From Streptomyces sp. CNQ-509 (lineage in GTDB: Bacteria; Actinomycetota; Actinomycetes; Streptomycetales; Streptomycetaceae): DNA of 64,000 nucleotides. Of this stretch, positions 41,968 to 49,672 are shown in pieces (positions within the stretch are counted from its first letter, which is position 1; each line of letters starts with the position of its first letter). The stretch lies in contig NZ_CP011492.1 in the NCBI RefSeq assembly GCF_001011035.1, forward strand, positions 6,503,447-6,567,446, in the 5' to 3' direction. A model generated the notes under the pieces. It saw nothing but the letters and a program-made list of their open reading frames with translations, made no database searches and was not told where the DNA came from. The translations under genes and the position numbers were made by a program.

Positions 41968-43086
41968 CTACTCGACGCCGAGGCCGGCGTCGTCGACCGC
42001 GGGCCGGCCCTCGCTCTTGAGCACCTTGTTGAGGATGGACAGGTCGTAGATGCCGTCGGTCCTCGCCTCGTCGAGGAGGCCCGACCTGACGCTGTGGTCG
42101 GCCTGGTCGCCGAGGGTGGAGGCGAGCGGGTCGTCGGTGACCTCGATGTCGCCGAAGGCGCGGTCGAGCACGTCGTCGGGCAGTGGCTTGCCCGAGTACT
42201 CCTCGATCCCCTCGTTGACCAGGGTCTTGGCCTCGTCCGGGTTCTCCTTGATCCAGGCGTTGGTCTTCACAGAACCGCGCACGACGGCCTCGACCACGTC
42301 GGGGTGGTCCTTGAGGAACGTCTGCGAGACGATCAGGTGGGTGGTGACGAACGTGCCGTCGTCCCACAGCTCCTTCTCGTTCAGCAGCACCTCGCCGCCC
42401 TTGGCGACCAGGTTGGAGGCGGTGGGCTCCGGCACCCAGGCGCCGTCGAGGCCGCCCTGCTGGAAGGTGGTCGGGATCTCCTTGTTGTCCTGGCGGATGA
42501 CGAGCACGTCGCCCTTGCCGGACTCCGGCTCGACCTCCAGGCCCTCGCCGGCGAGGTAGTTGAGGAGGGCCACGTCCTGGGTGTTGCCGATCTGCGGCGT
42601 GGCGATCCGCTTGCCCTCCAGGTCGTCCAGGGTCTTGATCTTGTCGGGGTTGACGACCAGCGAGGCGCCGCCGGAGGTGGCGCCCGCGACGATGCGCAGG
42701 TTGCGGCCGTCCGCCTGGGTGTAGCCGTTGATGGCGGGGGAGGGGCCGATCCAGGTCATGTCGACGGAGCCGGCGTTGAGCGCCTCGATGGCGGACGGTC
42801 CCGCGTTGAAAATCTGCCGCTTGACGGCGGTGCCGCCCAGCTCCTCGGTGATCAGGCCGTCGTCGCCGAGGCCGACCAGGGGGGTCGCGTGGGTCACGTT
42901 GCCGAAGAAGCCGATGTTGATCTCGTCGAGACCGCCGATCTTCTCGCCCTGGGCGGCGGGGGCCGCGTCGTCGCCCTTGCCGTCGTTGTCGGAGCCGTAA
43001 CCGCAGGCGGTGAGGGCAAGCAGGGGAAGGGCGGCGGTACCGGCGAGCAGGCGTATGGCCGCGCGGCGGCGGCGTGGTGCAGACAC
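41968..43086 (-). CDS. ABC transporter substrate-binding lipoprotein (SsuA/sulfonate-like)
   Basis: 372-residue receptor. Basic residues, a hydrophobic core and lipobox LTAC near residue 25 mark a lipoprotein. The NMT1/SsuA-type fold is seen in INIGFFGNVTHATPLVGL, FNAGPSAIEALNAGSVDMTWIGPSPAINGY and KIKTLDDLEGKRIATPQIGNTQDVAL. This wording is close to aliphatic sulfonate receptors, though nitrate or taurine cannot be excluded. The GTG at 43086 is decided by GAGAGGA ten bases upstream. The promoter and an operator-like dyad lie upstream. Confidence 0.88.
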   Translation of the reverse strand: MSAPRRRRAAIRLLAGTAALPLLALTACGYGSDNDGKGDDAAPAAQGEKIGGLDEINIGFFGNVTHATPLVGLGDDGLITEELGGTAVKRQIFNAGPSAIEALNAGSVDMTWIGPSPAINGYTQADGRNLRIVAGATSGGASLVVNPDKIKTLDDLEGKRIATPQIGNTQDVALLNYLAGEGLEVEPESGKGDVLVIRQDNKEIPTTFQQGGLDGAWVPEPTASNLVAKGGEVLLNEKELWDDGTFVTTHLIVSQTFLKDHPDVVEAVVRGSVKTNAWIKENPDEAKTLVNEGIEEYSGKPLPDDVLDRAFGDIEVTDDPLASTLGDQADHSVRSGLLDEARTDGIYDLSILNKVLKSEGRPAVDDAGLGVE

Positions 43087-43138
43087 GGGAGGGTCATCCT
43101 CTCGGGGTGATCCGGGATTCCACATCGTCTTTCCGAGT

Positions 43139-43186
43139 ATTCCTATTGACTTAGTAGGGATAAGCCCGTCGAGGCGGCTCGGTCAA
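43139..43186 (-). promoter_or_regulatory. Promoter with overlapping operator for the first sulfur ABC operon
   Basis: On the minus strand: -35 TTGACC (43186-43181), a 17-base spacer, -10 TTATCC (43163-43158). An AT-rich dyad, ATTCCTA (43139-43145) and TAGGGAT (43155-43161), nine bases apart with one mismatch, covers the -10 and the likely start site, ideal for repression. It resembles sites of Rrf2-type cysteine/sulfur regulators such as CymR (inference). Confidence 0.65.
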
Positions 43187-43270
43187 GGGGGTTCTTGAGG
43201 CGTGGACGAATCGCCCGGCATGCGGGTCAGGGTTTCGTGCGCCTCTGTACGCCTTTGTGCGGGTGAGGTG

Positions 43271-43801
43271 TTACGGGAGCGTGACCGGCAGCCCGGCCGC
43301 CCGCCACGCCTGGAAGCCGCCGATCAGATCGGTCGCCCGGGTCAGCCCGAGGGATCTGAGCGAGGCGGCGGCCGGCGACGAGGCGTATCCCCCGTCACAC
43401 ATGACGATCCAGTGCACCCCCGTGCCGGTGGCCTCGGCCACCGAAGCGCCGCCGGCCGGCTCGCAGCGCCACTCCAGGTGGTTGCGCTCCACCGGCAGGG
43501 CCCCCGGCACGGTGCCGGAGGCGCGCCGCTGGAACTCGGGCCGGGTGTCCACGAGGACGGCGCCTTCGGCGAGGGCGGCGTACGCCTGCCGGGGGGTGAG
43601 GCGGTCCAGCGTGGCGCGTACGGCGGCGAGCGCGGCGTCGATCCCGGGGGTCCCGGCGGCCATCAGTCGGTCACCGGGTCGGTACGGACCGGGCGCAGGC
43701 CGCCGCCGGGCCGCTTCGGCGAGCGCGGGGGGCGCCGGGGCGGCGGGTGCGCCGGGCGCGACGGCGGGCGGGGTGGGGGAGAGCGTCGGCGGGGTGGACA
43801 T
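43271..43801 (-). CDS. Rhodanese-like domain protein
   Basis: 176 residues: a Pro/Ala-rich N-terminal 45 residues, then one rhodanese domain. The active-site loop is CDGGYASS with the sulfur-accepting Cys135, and VLVDTRPEFQR is the family cap motif. Rhodaneses move sulfane sulfur between donors and acceptors. The ATG at 43801 follows a GAGG site. It lies between the two sulfur ABC operons on the same strand, and its own 3' end faces the promoter of the first operon, so it may feed sulfur from the imported compound (inference). Confidence 0.88.
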   Translation of the reverse strand: MSTPPTLSPTPPAVAPGAPAAPAPPALAEAARRRPAPGPYRPGDRLMAAGTPGIDAALAAVRATLDRLTPRQAYAALAEGAVLVDTRPEFQRRASGTVPGALPVERNHLEWRCEPAGGASVAEATGTGVHWIVMCDGGYASSPAAASLRSLGLTRATDLIGGFQAWRAAGLPVTLP

Positions 43802-43881
43802 GGAGACCTCGTTCCGGGGTTCGTACGGGGGCGGGCTCCGAAACGATAGGAAGCGTGTGTTGCATCTGCCGCGGGCGCGCA

Positions 43882-43931
43882 TACGCCGCCGCCCGGGGCT
43901 CCGTGATGCGCGGGCCCCGGGCGGCGGCGTA
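43882..43931 (-). terminator. Perfect 18-bp-stem terminator of the second ABC operon
   Basis: TACGCCGCCGCCCGGGGC (43882-43899) pairs without mismatch with 43914-43931 around a 14-nt loop, 12 bases beyond the ATPase stop. It separates this operon from the downstream rhodanese gene. Confidence 0.82.
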
Positions 43932-43942
43932 CCGGTGGCGGG

Positions 43943-44752
43943 CTAGTGGGCGCCGCCCAGGAGGCCGCGGATGCGGGCCGCCAGGGTCTCGAACTCCGGC
44001 GCCGACATGACCTTCCCGTAGTCCCGGGCCGGCGGCAGGTCCACCGGCATCGTCTCGATGATCCGGCCCGGGCGGGCGCTCATCACCTCGACCCGGGTGC
44101 CGAGGTAGACGGCCTCCGAGATGGAGTGGGTGACCAGCACGATGGTCGTGCCCGTCTCCCGCCAGATGCGGTTCAGCTCGACGTTCAGATGCTCCCGCGT
44201 CAGCGCGTCGAGCGCGCCGAACGGCTCGTCGAGCAGCAGCACCGGCGGCTCGTGCAGCAGCGCGCGGCACAGGGCGACGCGCTGCTGCATGCCGCCGGAC
44301 AGCTCGTGCGGCAGGGCCTCCTCGAAGCCCTTCAGGCCCGTCAGCTCGATCAGCTCGTCGGCCCGGCGGGCCGCGGTCTGCTTGTCCATGCCGCGCATCT
44401 CGGCCTGGAGCAGGATGTTCTTCCGCGCCCCGCGCCACTGCAGCAGCGCGGCCCGCTGGAAGGCGAAGCCGATGTTGCGCTGCGGTCCGGTCACCTGCCG
44501 GCCCAGGAGGCTGACCTGGCCCGTCGTCGGCAGCACCAGGCCGGCGATCATCTTCAGCAGGGTCGACTTGCCGCAGCCCGAAGGGCCGAGGATGGAGACG
44601 AACTCACCGGGCTCGATCCGCATCGAGACCCCGTCGACCGCCGTGGTGCGACTGCGCTTCGTCGTGAAGGTGCACGTCACCTCGCGGATGTCGATGCTTG
44701 CGGACGCCGCCGCGTCGGTCGCGGCGGTCTTCTTCTCTTCGAGCTGCGGCAC
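43943..44752 (-). CDS. ABC transporter ATP-binding protein (NitT/TauT type)
   Basis: 269-residue ATPase with Walker A GPSGCGKST, FAFQRAALLQW as Q loop, signature LSGGMQQR, Walker B VLLLDEPFGALD and LVTHSISEAV. It is similar to, but clearly distinct from, the ATPase at 41131. The GTG start is three bases after the lipoprotein stop; GGGGTGAG just upstream is a moderate ribosome binding site. It is the last gene of the permease-lipoprotein-ATPase operon. Confidence 0.92.
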   Translation of the reverse strand: MPQLEEKKTAATDAAASASIDIREVTCTFTTKRSRTTAVDGVSMRIEPGEFVSILGPSGCGKSTLLKMIAGLVLPTTGQVSLLGRQVTGPQRNIGFAFQRAALLQWRGARKNILLQAEMRGMDKQTAARRADELIELTGLKGFEEALPHELSGGMQQRVALCRALLHEPPVLLLDEPFGALDALTREHLNVELNRIWRETGTTIVLVTHSISEAVYLGTRVEVMSARPGRIIETMPVDLPPARDYGKVMSAPEFETLAARIRGLLGGAH

Positions 44753-44755
44753 TGC

Positions 44756-45781
44756 TCACCCCTTAGCGGCGTACGACGCGTCCCAGTAGTCGGCGGGCTT
44801 CTTGGCCTCCTTCAGCATCCCGCCGTCCGACAGCAGGTCGATGGTCTCCTGCCACGACTCCTCGGAGTTGACGCCGATACCGCCGCCGTCGCCCTGCAGC
44901 AGCGGCAGGGTGTCCTTGAGCTGGTTGGCGAGCACGTTGTCCGGCGGCGGCTCGGTCGCGGCCTCGGACATGATCTTCACGGCCTCTTCCTGGTTGGCCT
45001 CGACCTCCTGCCAGGACTTCGTCGTGGCCCGGACGAACGCCTTGGCCAGCTCCGGGTCGTCGGCCAGCATCTTGTCGGAGGCGACGATGCCGGTGCCGAG
45101 GACGTTCATGCCGAAGTCGGAGAAGAGGATGTAGTCGACCGTCTCGCCGGTGGTGTTCTCGATCGTCGGGCCCTGGTCGTGGAAGAAGCCCATGATGGCG
45201 TCGACCTTGCCGGCGGCGAGCTGCGAGATCTTGTCCGCGGGCTGGACGTTGACGACCTTGACCTTCGACGGGTCGACGTCGTTGGCCTCCAGCCAGCCGG
45301 GGAAGGTGGCGTACATCGCGTCGCCCGGCGTGCCCGCGACGGTCTTGCCCTCCAGGTCGGCCGGCTCCTTGATGTTCTCGTCGGAGACGAACTGCACGGA
45401 GGAGGGGCCCTTCTGGAGGTAGACCCCGAGGCTCTTGACCCCCATGCCCTCGCCGATGCCGGCCATCAGCGGCGGGGTGTCGGCCCAGCCGAAGTCGGTC
45501 TTGTTCTGCGCGACCTGCTGGATGGTGGCCCCGGAGCCGTTGCCGGGCTTGATCTCCAGGTCGATGCCCTCGTCGGCGTAGAAGCCCTTCTCCACGCCGT
45601 AGTAGAAGGCGGCGTGCTCCCCGTACGGCACCCAGTTGAGCGTCAGCGTGACCTTCTTGCCGTTGCCGTTGCCGTCGCCGCCTGAGTCGCCGCCGTCGTC
45701 GTCCGACGTGTCGGGGGCGCAGCCGGCGGCGGCGGCGAGCAGCGCGCTCAGCAGGGTGAGTGTCGCCGCGGTGCGTTTCAT
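44756..45781 (-). CDS. ABC transporter substrate-binding lipoprotein (NMT1/THI5-like)
   Basis: 341-residue receptor. Signal peptide with lipobox AAGC, then a Asp/Gly-rich spacer. The NMT1/THI5 fold opens VTLTLNWVPYGEHAAFYYGVEKGFYADEGIDLEI and continues GNGSGATIQQVAQNKTDFGWADT. This wording is common to receptors for thiamine or riboflavin precursors, nitrate/taurine and sulfonates, so the substrate is open. I see no TPP or FMN riboswitch in the leader, which weakens a vitamin role. ATG at 45781 has GGAAGG upstream. It is cotranscribed with the permease 80 bp upstream. Confidence 0.87.
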   Translation of the reverse strand: MKRTAATLTLLSALLAAAAGCAPDTSDDDGGDSGGDGNGNGKKVTLTLNWVPYGEHAAFYYGVEKGFYADEGIDLEIKPGNGSGATIQQVAQNKTDFGWADTPPLMAGIGEGMGVKSLGVYLQKGPSSVQFVSDENIKEPADLEGKTVAGTPGDAMYATFPGWLEANDVDPSKVKVVNVQPADKISQLAAGKVDAIMGFFHDQGPTIENTTGETVDYILFSDFGMNVLGTGIVASDKMLADDPELAKAFVRATTKSWQEVEANQEEAVKIMSEAATEPPPDNVLANQLKDTLPLLQGDGGGIGVNSEESWQETIDLLSDGGMLKEAKKPADYWDASYAAKG

Positions 45782-45861
45782 GTCGTTGCCTTCCTGGGTG
45801 GTCCTACTGCGGGATACGGGCTGCGGTGCCATGGACGCGCACGGGCCGGCAGGGGCCCCGC

Positions 45862-46743
45862 TCAGGTCGTCGCCATGGTCACGCTGGAGCCCTCGCGGCG
45901 GCTGGCGTGCCACGGGATGAGGAGGGACTCGGCCACCTCGATGACGACGAACAGCACCACGCCGATCGCCGACATGAGGATCAGGTCCGCGAAGAGCAGC
46001 GCGGAGTTCAGGTTGCCGCTGGCGAGCAGCAGGATGTAGCCGAGCCCTTCGCTGGCGCCGACGAACTCGCCGACGACGGCGCCGACCACCGCGAGCGTCA
46101 CCGCGACCTTCAGCCCCGCCATGAGCTGCGGCAGCGCGCCGGGGAAGCGCACCTTGACGAAGACGCTCCACCGGCTGGCGCCCATCGTCGCGGAGAGGTC
46201 CAGCAGTTCGGGGTCGGTGTCGCGCAGCCCGGCGACGCCGGAGACGACGACGGGGAAGAAGGCGATGAGCACCGCCAGGATGATCTTCGGGGAGAGCCCG
46301 GTACCGAACCACACGATGAGGATCGGCGCGATGGCGATCTTCGGGATGACCTGGGCGAAGAGGATGATCGGGTAGAGGGAGCGCTCGGCGGTCTTGGAGT
46401 AGACGATGAGCACGGCCGAGGCGATGCCGATGAGCGCCGCCAGCAGGAAGCCGATGACCGTCTCGTACAGCGTCACGTAGGTGTGCTCCGCCAGCATCGA
46501 GCGGTCTTCCCACATGACCTCGAAGACCGAGCCGGGGGTGGGGACGAGGTAGCGCTCGACCATCTCCCGCGCGGTGACGAACCACCAGACGAGGCCGATC
46601 ACGGCGAGCACGATGAGGGGCCGCCACACGGCGGAGCCGAAGGCGGCGAGCTGGTTGCCGAAGCGCGCTCCGCGCCGCCCCGTCCGCTCGGGAGCGGTCG
46701 GGACGGCGGCGGGCGCCTTGATGTCGTCCTGTGCCGTTGTCAC
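45862..46743 (-). CDS. ABC transporter permease (NitT/TauT type)
   Basis: 293-residue permease with about six helices. The EAA-type loop is MGASRWSVFVKVRFPGALPQLMAGLKVAVTLAVVGAVVGEF, and VRFPGALPQLM is the class hallmark. First gene of the second importer operon. The start is uncertain: GTG at 46743 is used here and overlaps the stop of a short leader ORF (GTGA); a TTG at 46758 is an alternative. The leader of this operon is about 220 nt and contains 10-bp tandem repeats. Confidence 0.88.
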   Translation of the reverse strand: MTTAQDDIKAPAAVPTAPERTGRRGARFGNQLAAFGSAVWRPLIVLAVIGLVWWFVTAREMVERYLVPTPGSVFEVMWEDRSMLAEHTYVTLYETVIGFLLAALIGIASAVLIVYSKTAERSLYPIILFAQVIPKIAIAPILIVWFGTGLSPKIILAVLIAFFPVVVSGVAGLRDTDPELLDLSATMGASRWSVFVKVRFPGALPQLMAGLKVAVTLAVVGAVVGEFVGASEGLGYILLLASGNLNSALLFADLILMSAIGVVLFVVIEVAESLLIPWHASRREGSSVTMATT

Positions 46744-46894
46744 TCGAGATGCATCCAATCGAGGTTGAACACGTGGCCGTCGCCGGTGCGGTTCTTGCGG
46801 ACGGTGGAACGGCTCCCGGCACCGGCCCGGGTGGCTTCCGGGCGGTGACCGTGGCGGCCTGTTCCGAAGGTCGTCCTGCGGTCGTGCAGTGAGG

Positions 46895-46924
46895 GTGGTG
46901 CCAGGTGGTGCCGAGTGGTGCCAG
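46895..46924. repeat. Three tandem 10-bp repeats in the ABC operon leader
   Basis: GTGGTGCCAG, GTGGTGCCGA and GTGGTGCCAG follow each other without gap. They lie about 40-70 bp inside the transcribed leader of the second ABC operon. Ten-base spacing puts the units on one face of DNA; an RNA role is equally possible. Confidence 0.7.
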
Positions 46925-46953
46925 GTGCGGTGCTACGACAGTGGCCAAGGCCA

Positions 46954-47000
46954 CAGAAAGCGCTTGCCATAAGCTACGGGCGGCGCCCACCCGCGGGCAA
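46954..47000 (-). promoter_or_regulatory. Promoter of second ABC operon with LacI-type palindrome at +1
   Basis: On the minus strand: -35 TTGCCC (47000-46995), 18-base spacer, -10 TAGCTT (46976-46971). Directly downstream, GGCAAGCGCTTTC (46968-46956) contains an AAGCGCTT palindrome with the central CG typical of LacI-family operators. Position at the start site suggests repression. No LacI-family gene is in the window. Confidence 0.5.
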
Positions 47001-47071
47001 GGGGTCGTGAGGCAGATTCCTGCACCGCACCCGGCTCCGCAAGGCACCGTGCGCCGTGGTCTGATTCCTCC

Positions 47072-47632
47072 ATGGAGAGCAGCGCCCTCACCACCTGGTC
47101 ACTGGAGCAGACCGCCGCGGACGATCTCACCCCGGCGGCCGCGCCGGCGACCGTCGCGGCCGGCGAGCTGACCGTCGTACGCGCCGCTGTCCCCTCCCCG
47201 GGTTTCAGCCGTTATCTCTACGGGGCCGTCGGCGCCGACGTGTCGTGGACGGACCGGCTGGTGTGGGACGAGGAGCGCTGGCGCGCCTTCGTCGAGCAGC
47301 CGGGGACCGAGACGTGGGTGGCGTACGAGCGCGGGACGCCCGCCGGCTACCTGGAGTTGGAGGGGCAGTCCGACGGGGTGGTCGAGATCACGTACTTCGG
47401 GCTGCTGCCCGCGTTCCGCGGCCGGCGCGTCGGCGGGCACCTGCTCTCCGTCGGCACGGCCCGCGCCTGGGACCTGGCGGAGCGGTGGCCCGGGCGGTCG
47501 CCCACGCGCCGGGTGTGGGTGCACACCTGCAGCGATGACGGCCCGTACGCCCTGGACAACTACCGGCGCCGGGGCTTCCGGGTCTTCGGCGTACGCACCG
47601 AGGACAGGGCTGCCGGCGGACCGCAGAAATAG
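47072..47632 (+). CDS. GNAT-family N-acetyltransferase
   Basis: 186-residue GNAT protein. The acetyl-CoA loop is LLPAFRGRRVGGHLLSVGTARAWDL, and EITYFGLLP and YRRRGFRVFGVR frame it. It resembles the acetyltransferase gene that I recall beside sulfite reductase in Streptomyces coelicolor, so the synteny looks conserved; the substrate is unknown. It is followed by the control region of the sulfite reductase operon rather than by a terminator, and it is divergent from the second ABC operon. Confidence 0.87.
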   Translation: MESSALTTWSLEQTAADDLTPAAAPATVAAGELTVVRAAVPSPGFSRYLYGAVGADVSWTDRLVWDEERWRAFVEQPGTETWVAYERGTPAGYLELEGQSDGVVEITYFGLLPAFRGRRVGGHLLSVGTARAWDLAERWPGRSPTRRVWVHTCSDDGPYALDNYRRRGFRVFGVRTEDRAAGGPQK

Positions 47633-47647
47633 GCGCTCACATCCCAG

Positions 47648-47695
47648 TGTCCACATGGCAAGACCGGACTGTCCGCATGGCGGATTACTGTGGAC
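47648..47695 (+). promoter_or_regulatory. Paired operators and -10 box of the sulfite reductase operon
   Basis: TGTCCACATGGC (47648-47659) and TGTCCGCATGGC (47670-47681) are near-identical direct repeats whose starts are exactly 22 bases, two helical turns, apart. GTCCACA (47649-47655) is also repeated inverted as TGTGGAC (47689-47695). A TACTGT -10 lies at 47686-47691. The weak -35 (ACCGGA region) between the repeats suggests an activator-dependent promoter. Confidence 0.6.
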
Positions 47696-47726
47696 GATCC
47701 GCGGCACCCCATGCCACGCTCTCTCC

Positions 47727-47810
47727 ATGGATCGAGCTGGAGTCGCCCTGGTGAGTCGGCGTCACGTCGATCTCGGCCGTATGTCCAGCGCCATCTGTCC
47801 GGCGGGCTGA
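47727..47810 (+). CDS. Cysteine-containing leader peptide of the sulfite reductase operon
   Basis: 27-residue peptide with VALVSRRHVDLGR and then MSSAICPAG at the end. This SRRHVDLGR...SAIC pattern is the streptomycete family usually annotated as putative leader peptide ahead of sulfur genes. The single Cys is four codons from the end, so ribosome progress there could sense cysteinyl-tRNA and control the genes below (inference from attenuators of other amino-acid operons). It lies 167 bp before the sulfite reductase start. The ATG has CTCTCC rather than a strong ribosome binding site. Confidence 0.85.
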   Translation: MDRAGVALVSRRHVDLGRMSSAICPAG

Positions 47811-47977
47811 AAGTCACAGCACCGCCGACCTCCCGCCGCCGCCCAGCCGTCCCCACCGTCGCGGACGCCCGCGCGCGCCCTTGTACAGCCGCCCTGCCGG
47901 AGAACCGTTTGCGCAGGTCATCAGGGTCGTACGCGCCCAGGGCCGGCTCCTCCGCTTGCCTTAAGGACACCCCTGTC

Positions 47978-49672
47978 ATGGCTAACTCCTCCTCGCGCCC
48001 CACGGCGGCCGGTCGCCGCAAGGCGGGCCGCCACCGCGGCGAAGGCCAGTGGGCCGCCGGCCACTTCACGCCGCTCAACGGCAACGAGCAGATCAAGAAG
48101 GACGACGACGGTCTCAATGTGCGGACACGCATTGAGACGATCTACTCCAAGCGCGGCTTCGACTCCATCGACCCCGCAGACCTGCGCGGCCGGATGCGGT
48201 GGTGGGGGCTGTACACCCAGCGCAAGCCCGGTATCGACGGCGGCAAGACGGCGGTCCTGGAGCCCCACGAGCTGGATGACGAGCACTTCATGCTCCGCGT
48301 CCGCGTCGACGGCGGCCGGCTGACGGTGACCCAGTTGCGGACGATCGGCGAGATCTCGCAGGAGTTCGCCCGCGGCACCGCGGACCTCACCGACCGGCAG
48401 AACATCCAGCTCCACTGGATCCGGATCGAGGACGTCCCCGAGATCTGGCGCCGGCTGGAGTCCGTGGGGCTCTCCACCACCGAGGCGTGCGGCGACGTCC
48501 CGCGCGTCGTCCTCGGCTCCCCGGTCGCCGGCATCGCGGCGGACGAGATCATCGACGGCACCCCGGCGCTGGAGGAGATCCAGCGGCGCGTGGTGGGCAA
48601 TCCGGCGTACTCGAACCTGCCCCGGAAGTTCAAGGGCGCGATCTCCGGCTCGCGGCAGCTCGACATCGTGCACGAGATCAACGACGTCGCCTTCGTCGGC
48701 GTCGAGCACCCGGAGCTGGGTCCGGGCTTCGACGTCTGGGTCGGCGGCGGCCTGTCGACCAATCCCAAGCTGGGGGTACGGATCGGCGCCTGGGCGTCGC
48801 TGGAGGACGTACCGGACGTCTTCGAGGGCGTCGTCGCCATCTTCCGCGACTACGGCTACCGCCGCCTGCGCAACCGGGCCCGGCTGAAGTACCTGCTCGC
48901 GGACTGGGGCCCTTCGAGGTTCCGCCAGGTGCTCCAGGACGAGTACCTGCTGCGCACGCTCCCCGACGGCCCGCCGCCCGCGGCGCCCGCCGAGCGCTGG
49001 CGCGACCACATCGGGGTGCACCGGCAGCACGACGGCCGCTACTACCTGGGCTTCGCCGCCCGGGTCGGCCGCGTCGACGGCGGCACCCTGACGAAGATCG
49101 CCGAGCTGGCGGCGGAACACGGCTCCGACCGGCTGCGTACCACCGTGGAACAGAAGATGCTCATCCTCGACGTCGAGGAGGACCGGGTCGAGCCGCTGCG
49201 CGAGGCGCTGGCGGCGCTGGACCTCCAGGTCGAACCGTCGCCGTTCCGGCGCGGCACGATGGCCTGCACCGGCATCGAGTTCTGCAAGCTGGCGATCGTC
49301 GAGACCAAGGCCCGCGGCGCCTCGCTCGTCGACGAGCTGGAGCGGCGGCTGCCCGGTTTCGACGAGCCGATCACCATCAACCTCAACGGCTGCCCCAACT
49401 CCTGCGCCCGTATCCAGGTGGCGGACATCGGTCTCAAGGGGCAGCTCGTCACCGACGAGGACGGCCGGCAGGTCGAGGGCTACCAGGTCCACCTCGGCGG
49501 CAGCCTCGGCATGGACCCGGGCTTCGGCCGCAAGGTACGCGGCCTGAAGGTCACGGCCGCGCAGCTCCCCGAGTACGTCGAGCGCGTGCTCACCCGCTAC
49601 ACCGCCGGGCGCGAGGAGGGCGAGCGGTTCGCCCAGTGGGCCGCGCGGGCCGGCGAGGAGGACCTCAAGTGA
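47978..49672 (+). CDS. Siroheme-[4Fe-4S] nitrite/sulfite reductase, ferredoxin type
   Basis: 564-residue assimilatory sulfite reductase; reduces sulfite to sulfide with six electrons in the cytoplasm. Two ferredoxin-like half-domains and two siroheme-binding halves are visible. The cluster/siroheme cysteines are C430 and C436 (CTGIEFC) and C472 and C476 (NGCPNSC). LTDRQNIQLHWIRIEDVP is the conserved active-site region of this family. The ATG has AAGGA ten bases upstream. Its GTGA stop overlaps the next gene. Position ahead of cysH and a sirohydrochlorin chelatase favours sulfite over nitrite. Confidence 0.93.
   Translation: MANSSSRPTAAGRRKAGRHRGEGQWAAGHFTPLNGNEQIKKDDDGLNVRTRIETIYSKRGFDSIDPADLRGRMRWWGLYTQRKPGIDGGKTAVLEPHELDDEHFMLRVRVDGGRLTVTQLRTIGEISQEFARGTADLTDRQNIQLHWIRIEDVPEIWRRLESVGLSTTEACGDVPRVVLGSPVAGIAADEIIDGTPALEEIQRRVVGNPAYSNLPRKFKGAISGSRQLDIVHEINDVAFVGVEHPELGPGFDVWVGGGLSTNPKLGVRIGAWASLEDVPDVFEGVVAIFRDYGYRRLRNRARLKYLLADWGPSRFRQVLQDEYLLRTLPDGPPPAAPAERWRDHIGVHRQHDGRYYLGFAARVGRVDGGTLTKIAELAAEHGSDRLRTTVEQKMLILDVEEDRVEPLREALAALDLQVEPSPFRRGTMACTGIEFCKLAIVETKARGASLVDELERRLPGFDEPITINLNGCPNSCARIQVADIGLKGQLVTDEDGRQVEGYQVHLGGSLGMDPGFGRKVRGLKVTAAQLPEYVERVLTRYTAGREEGERFAQWAARAGEEDLK

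Larger units (their letters stand above)
46744..47071. promoter_or_regulatory. Divergent gap between second ABC operon and acetyltransferase gene
   Basis: The 328-bp gap holds the ABC operon promoter and operator (46954-47000), then a leader of about 220 nt on the minus strand with a GTGGCC/GGCCAC hairpin and the tandem repeats. A 76-codon ORF from ATG 46970 ends in TGA overlapping the permease GTG; its composition looks random and I do not call it a gene. The side near 47071 has no clear promoter for the acetyltransferase. Confidence 0.5.

Noticed and set aside
46740..46970. A 76-codon ORF in the leader of the second ABC operon, overlapping the permease start
   Set aside because: The GTGA overlap is suggestive, but the ATG abuts the -10 box without room for a leader and the composition looks random.
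46744..46970. TPP or FMN riboswitch before the NMT1/THI5-like importer
   Set aside because: I looked for the conserved CUGAGA/ACCUGAUCUGG-type and RFN-type words on the minus strand and found none.
44756..47047. A 763-residue frame joining the permease region to the NMT1/THI5-like lipoprotein
   Set aside because: The lipoprotein has its own signal peptide and ribosome binding site at 45781; the upstream part is a shadow of the permease gene.
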